64,000 nucleotides of DNA, taken from contig OY855903.1 of assembly GCA_963693305.1 (NCBI GenBank), positions 31,277,598 to 31,341,597 of the forward strand, written 5' to 3'. Every line of letters starts with the position of its first letter. The first letter of the stretch is position 1. The position numbers and the translations under genes were made by a program. This DNA comes from Meandrina meandrites (taxonomy: Eukaryota; Cnidaria; Anthozoa; Scleractinia; Meandrinidae). The notes under the pieces were generated by a model. The model was not told the DNA's origin. It did no database searches and saw only the letters and a list, made by a program, of their open reading frames with translations. Positions 62,511-64,000 of the stretch are shown piece by piece.

Positions 62511-64000
62511 TCCCCGAGCTCAGATCATGAGAAAATCAATTTTTACGGCCGAATCGCAATTTTCATGAAATTGGGTGCTCACTGCGCAAATCGGCGCACA
62601 AGCGGTCCCCGAGCTCAGATCATTAGAAAATCAATTTTTACGGCCGAATCGCAATTTTCATGAAATTGGGTGCTCACTGCCCAAATCGGTGCACAAGCGG
62701 TCCCCGAGCTCAGATCATGAGAAAATCAATTTTTACGGCCGAATCGCAATTTTCATGAAATTGGGTGCTCACTACCCAAATCGGCGCCCAAGCGCTCCCG
62801 GAGCTCAGATTATGAGAAAATCAATTTTTACGGCCGAATCGCTATTTTCATGAAATTGGGTGCTCACTGCCCAAATCGTCGCCCAAGCGGTCCCGGAGCT
62901 CAGATCATGAGAAAATCAATTTTTACGGCCGAATCGCAATTTTCATGAAATTGGGTGCTCACTGCCCAAATCGGCGCACAAGCGGTCCCCGAGCTCAGAT
63001 CATGAGAAAATCAATTTTTACGGCCGAATCGCAATTTTCATGAAATTGGGTGCTGACTGCCAAAATCGGCGCACAAGCGGTCCCCGATCTCAGATCATGA
63101 GAAAATCAATTTTTACGGCCGAATCGCAATTTTCATGAAATTGGGTGCTCACTACCCAAATCGGTGCACAAGCGGTCCCCGAGCTCAGATCATGAGAAAA
63201 TCAATTTTTACGGCCGAATCGCAATTTTCATGAAATTGGGTGCTCACTGCCCAAATCGGCGCACAAGCGGTCCCCGAGCTCAGATCATGAGAAAATCAAT
63301 TTTTACGGCCGAATCGCAATTTTCATGAAATTGGGTGCTCACTGCCCAAATCGGCCCTCAAGCGGTCCCCGAGCTCAGATCATGAGAAAATCAATTTTTA
63401 CGGCCGAATCGCAATTTTCATGAAATTGGGTGCTCACTGCCCAAATCGGCGCACAAGCGGTCCCCGAGCTCAGATCATGAGAAAATCAATTTTTACGGCC
63501 GAATCGCAATTTTCATGAAATTGGGTGCTCACTGTTCAAATCGGCGCACAAGCGGTCCCCGAGCTCAGATCATGAGAAAATCAATTTTTACGGCCGAATC
63601 GCAATTTTCATGAAATTGGGTGCTCACTGCCCAAATCGGCGTAAAAGCGGTCCCGGAGCTCAGATCATGAGAAAATCAATTTTTACGGCCGAATCGCAAT
63701 TTTCATGAAATTGGGTGCTCACTACCCAAATCGGCGCAAAAGCGGTCTTCGAGCTCAGGTCATGAGAAAATCAATTTTTACGGCCGAATCGCAATTTTCA
63801 TGAAATTGGGTGCTCACTGCCCAAATCGGCGCACAAGCGGTCCCCGAGCTCAGATCATGAGAAAATCAATTTTTACGGCCGAATCGCAATTTTCATGAAA
63901 TTGGGTGCTCACTGCCCAAATCGGCGCACAAGCGGTCCCCGAGCTCAGATCATGAGAAAATCAATTTTTACGGCCGAATCGCAATTTTCATGAAATTGAG
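62511..64000. repeat. Right end of the array, matching about 2661-4150
   Basis: The first monomer has ACTGCGCAAA (62581), a change found otherwise only at 2731, exactly 59850 bp away. The order then follows 2661 onward. The monomer with TTGAGTGCTC that should lie between the TCGGCCCTCA and ACTGTTCAAA monomers (as at 3673) is missing near 63460. The array is cut by the window edge inside a monomer. Confidence 0.82.

Larger units (their letters stand above)
1..64000. repeat. Satellite DNA array, 95-bp monomer, about 674 copies
   Basis: The same 95-base unit runs from the first to the last base with no interruption. Using a monomer that begins TCCCCGAGCT, copies start at 1, 96, 191 and so on; at the far end 63961 still falls at monomer base 26, exactly as expected. 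The consensus has 25 C and 21 G (about 48% GC) and seven CpG dinucleotides. Copies differ by substitutions only, usually one to four per monomer. No spacer, transposon end, unique gene or microsatellite is seen. Arrays of this size and homogeneity are known as satellites of eukaryotic heterochromatin; whether this one is centromeric cannot be read from the sequence. The strand is arbitrary because no transcription signal is recognisable. Confidence 0.98.

Noticed and set aside
2725..62853. Open reading frames of 70-111 codons on the plus strand as protein genes
   Set aside because: All begin at a GTG inside the repeat, at monomer base 65, and read the same satellite in three rotating frames. 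They exist only where a point variant removes a TGA, and all end within about three and a half monomers. No start context, domain or codon signal is visible.
1..64000. CRISPR array
   Set aside because: The period is regular, but there are no spacers: the full 95 bases repeat, and the differences are single substitutions shared among many copies.
1..64000. Tandem repeat inside a giant repetitive protein gene
   Set aside because: A repeat of 95 bases shifts the frame each copy, and most monomers carry two TGAs across the rotating frames, so no long frame is possible. The minus strand has still more stops (TGA and TAA in the AT-rich half).
1..64000. Transposon or retroelement sequence with terminal repeats
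   Set aside because: There is no non-satellite sequence, no inverted or long terminal repeat, and no target-site duplication anywhere in the window.

Overview
The whole window is a single head-to-tail satellite DNA array. A 95-bp monomer starts at position 1 and repeats about 673.7 times (673 complete copies plus 65 bases at 63936-64000). No unique sequence enters from either side, and I see no protein gene, RNA gene, mobile element or CRISPR array. Such an array points to a eukaryotic heterochromatic block (centromeric, pericentromeric or subtelomeric). I do not recognise the monomer and cannot name the organism or even the kingdom.

The register never slips. The landmark bases I checked from start to end fall at the same value modulo 95, so the window has no net insertion or deletion. 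Variation is almost entirely base substitution. The monomer has two halves: an AT-rich half (monomer bases 11-60, about 34% GC) that is comparatively conserved, and a GC-rich half (bases 61-95 plus 1-10, about 64% GC) that carries most of the variants. Those variants fall into roughly 20 recurrent monomer types (below 'base N' means position N of the 95-base monomer). The types occur in fixed orders, so the array has nested higher-order repeats (HORs).

Layout: 1-5510 is a mosaic that includes a doubled 475-bp unit. 5511-8265 is a 15-monomer (1425-bp) unit in tandem, the first copy one monomer short. 9121-13300 is a 22-monomer (2090-bp) unit twice. 13301-18810 is a mosaic of the same types. 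18811-23180 is a 23-monomer (2185-bp) unit twice. 23181-28409 is a mosaic. 28410-38289 is a 52-monomer (4940-bp) unit twice, almost without differences. 37811-41325 is a 16-monomer (1520-bp) unit about 2.3 times. 43036-44460 and 48831-50255 carry the 1425-bp unit again. 50921-53520 recurs at 56431-59030 (offset 5510 bp), and 54001-56430 recurs at 60081-62510 (offset 6080 bp). The last 4 kb matches the first 4 kb at an offset of 59850 bp, with a shared private variant.

Every duplication and deletion I could trace is a whole number of 95-bp monomers. This is what in-register unequal exchange and gene conversion would leave. The marker order suggests a common core of about 47 monomers (about 4465 bp) behind much of 28-50 kb; that is inference. 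The open reading frames of up to 111 codons are by-products of the repeat: 95 is not a multiple of 3, so the frame rotates, and a frame stays open for about three monomers only where a point variant removes a TGA.
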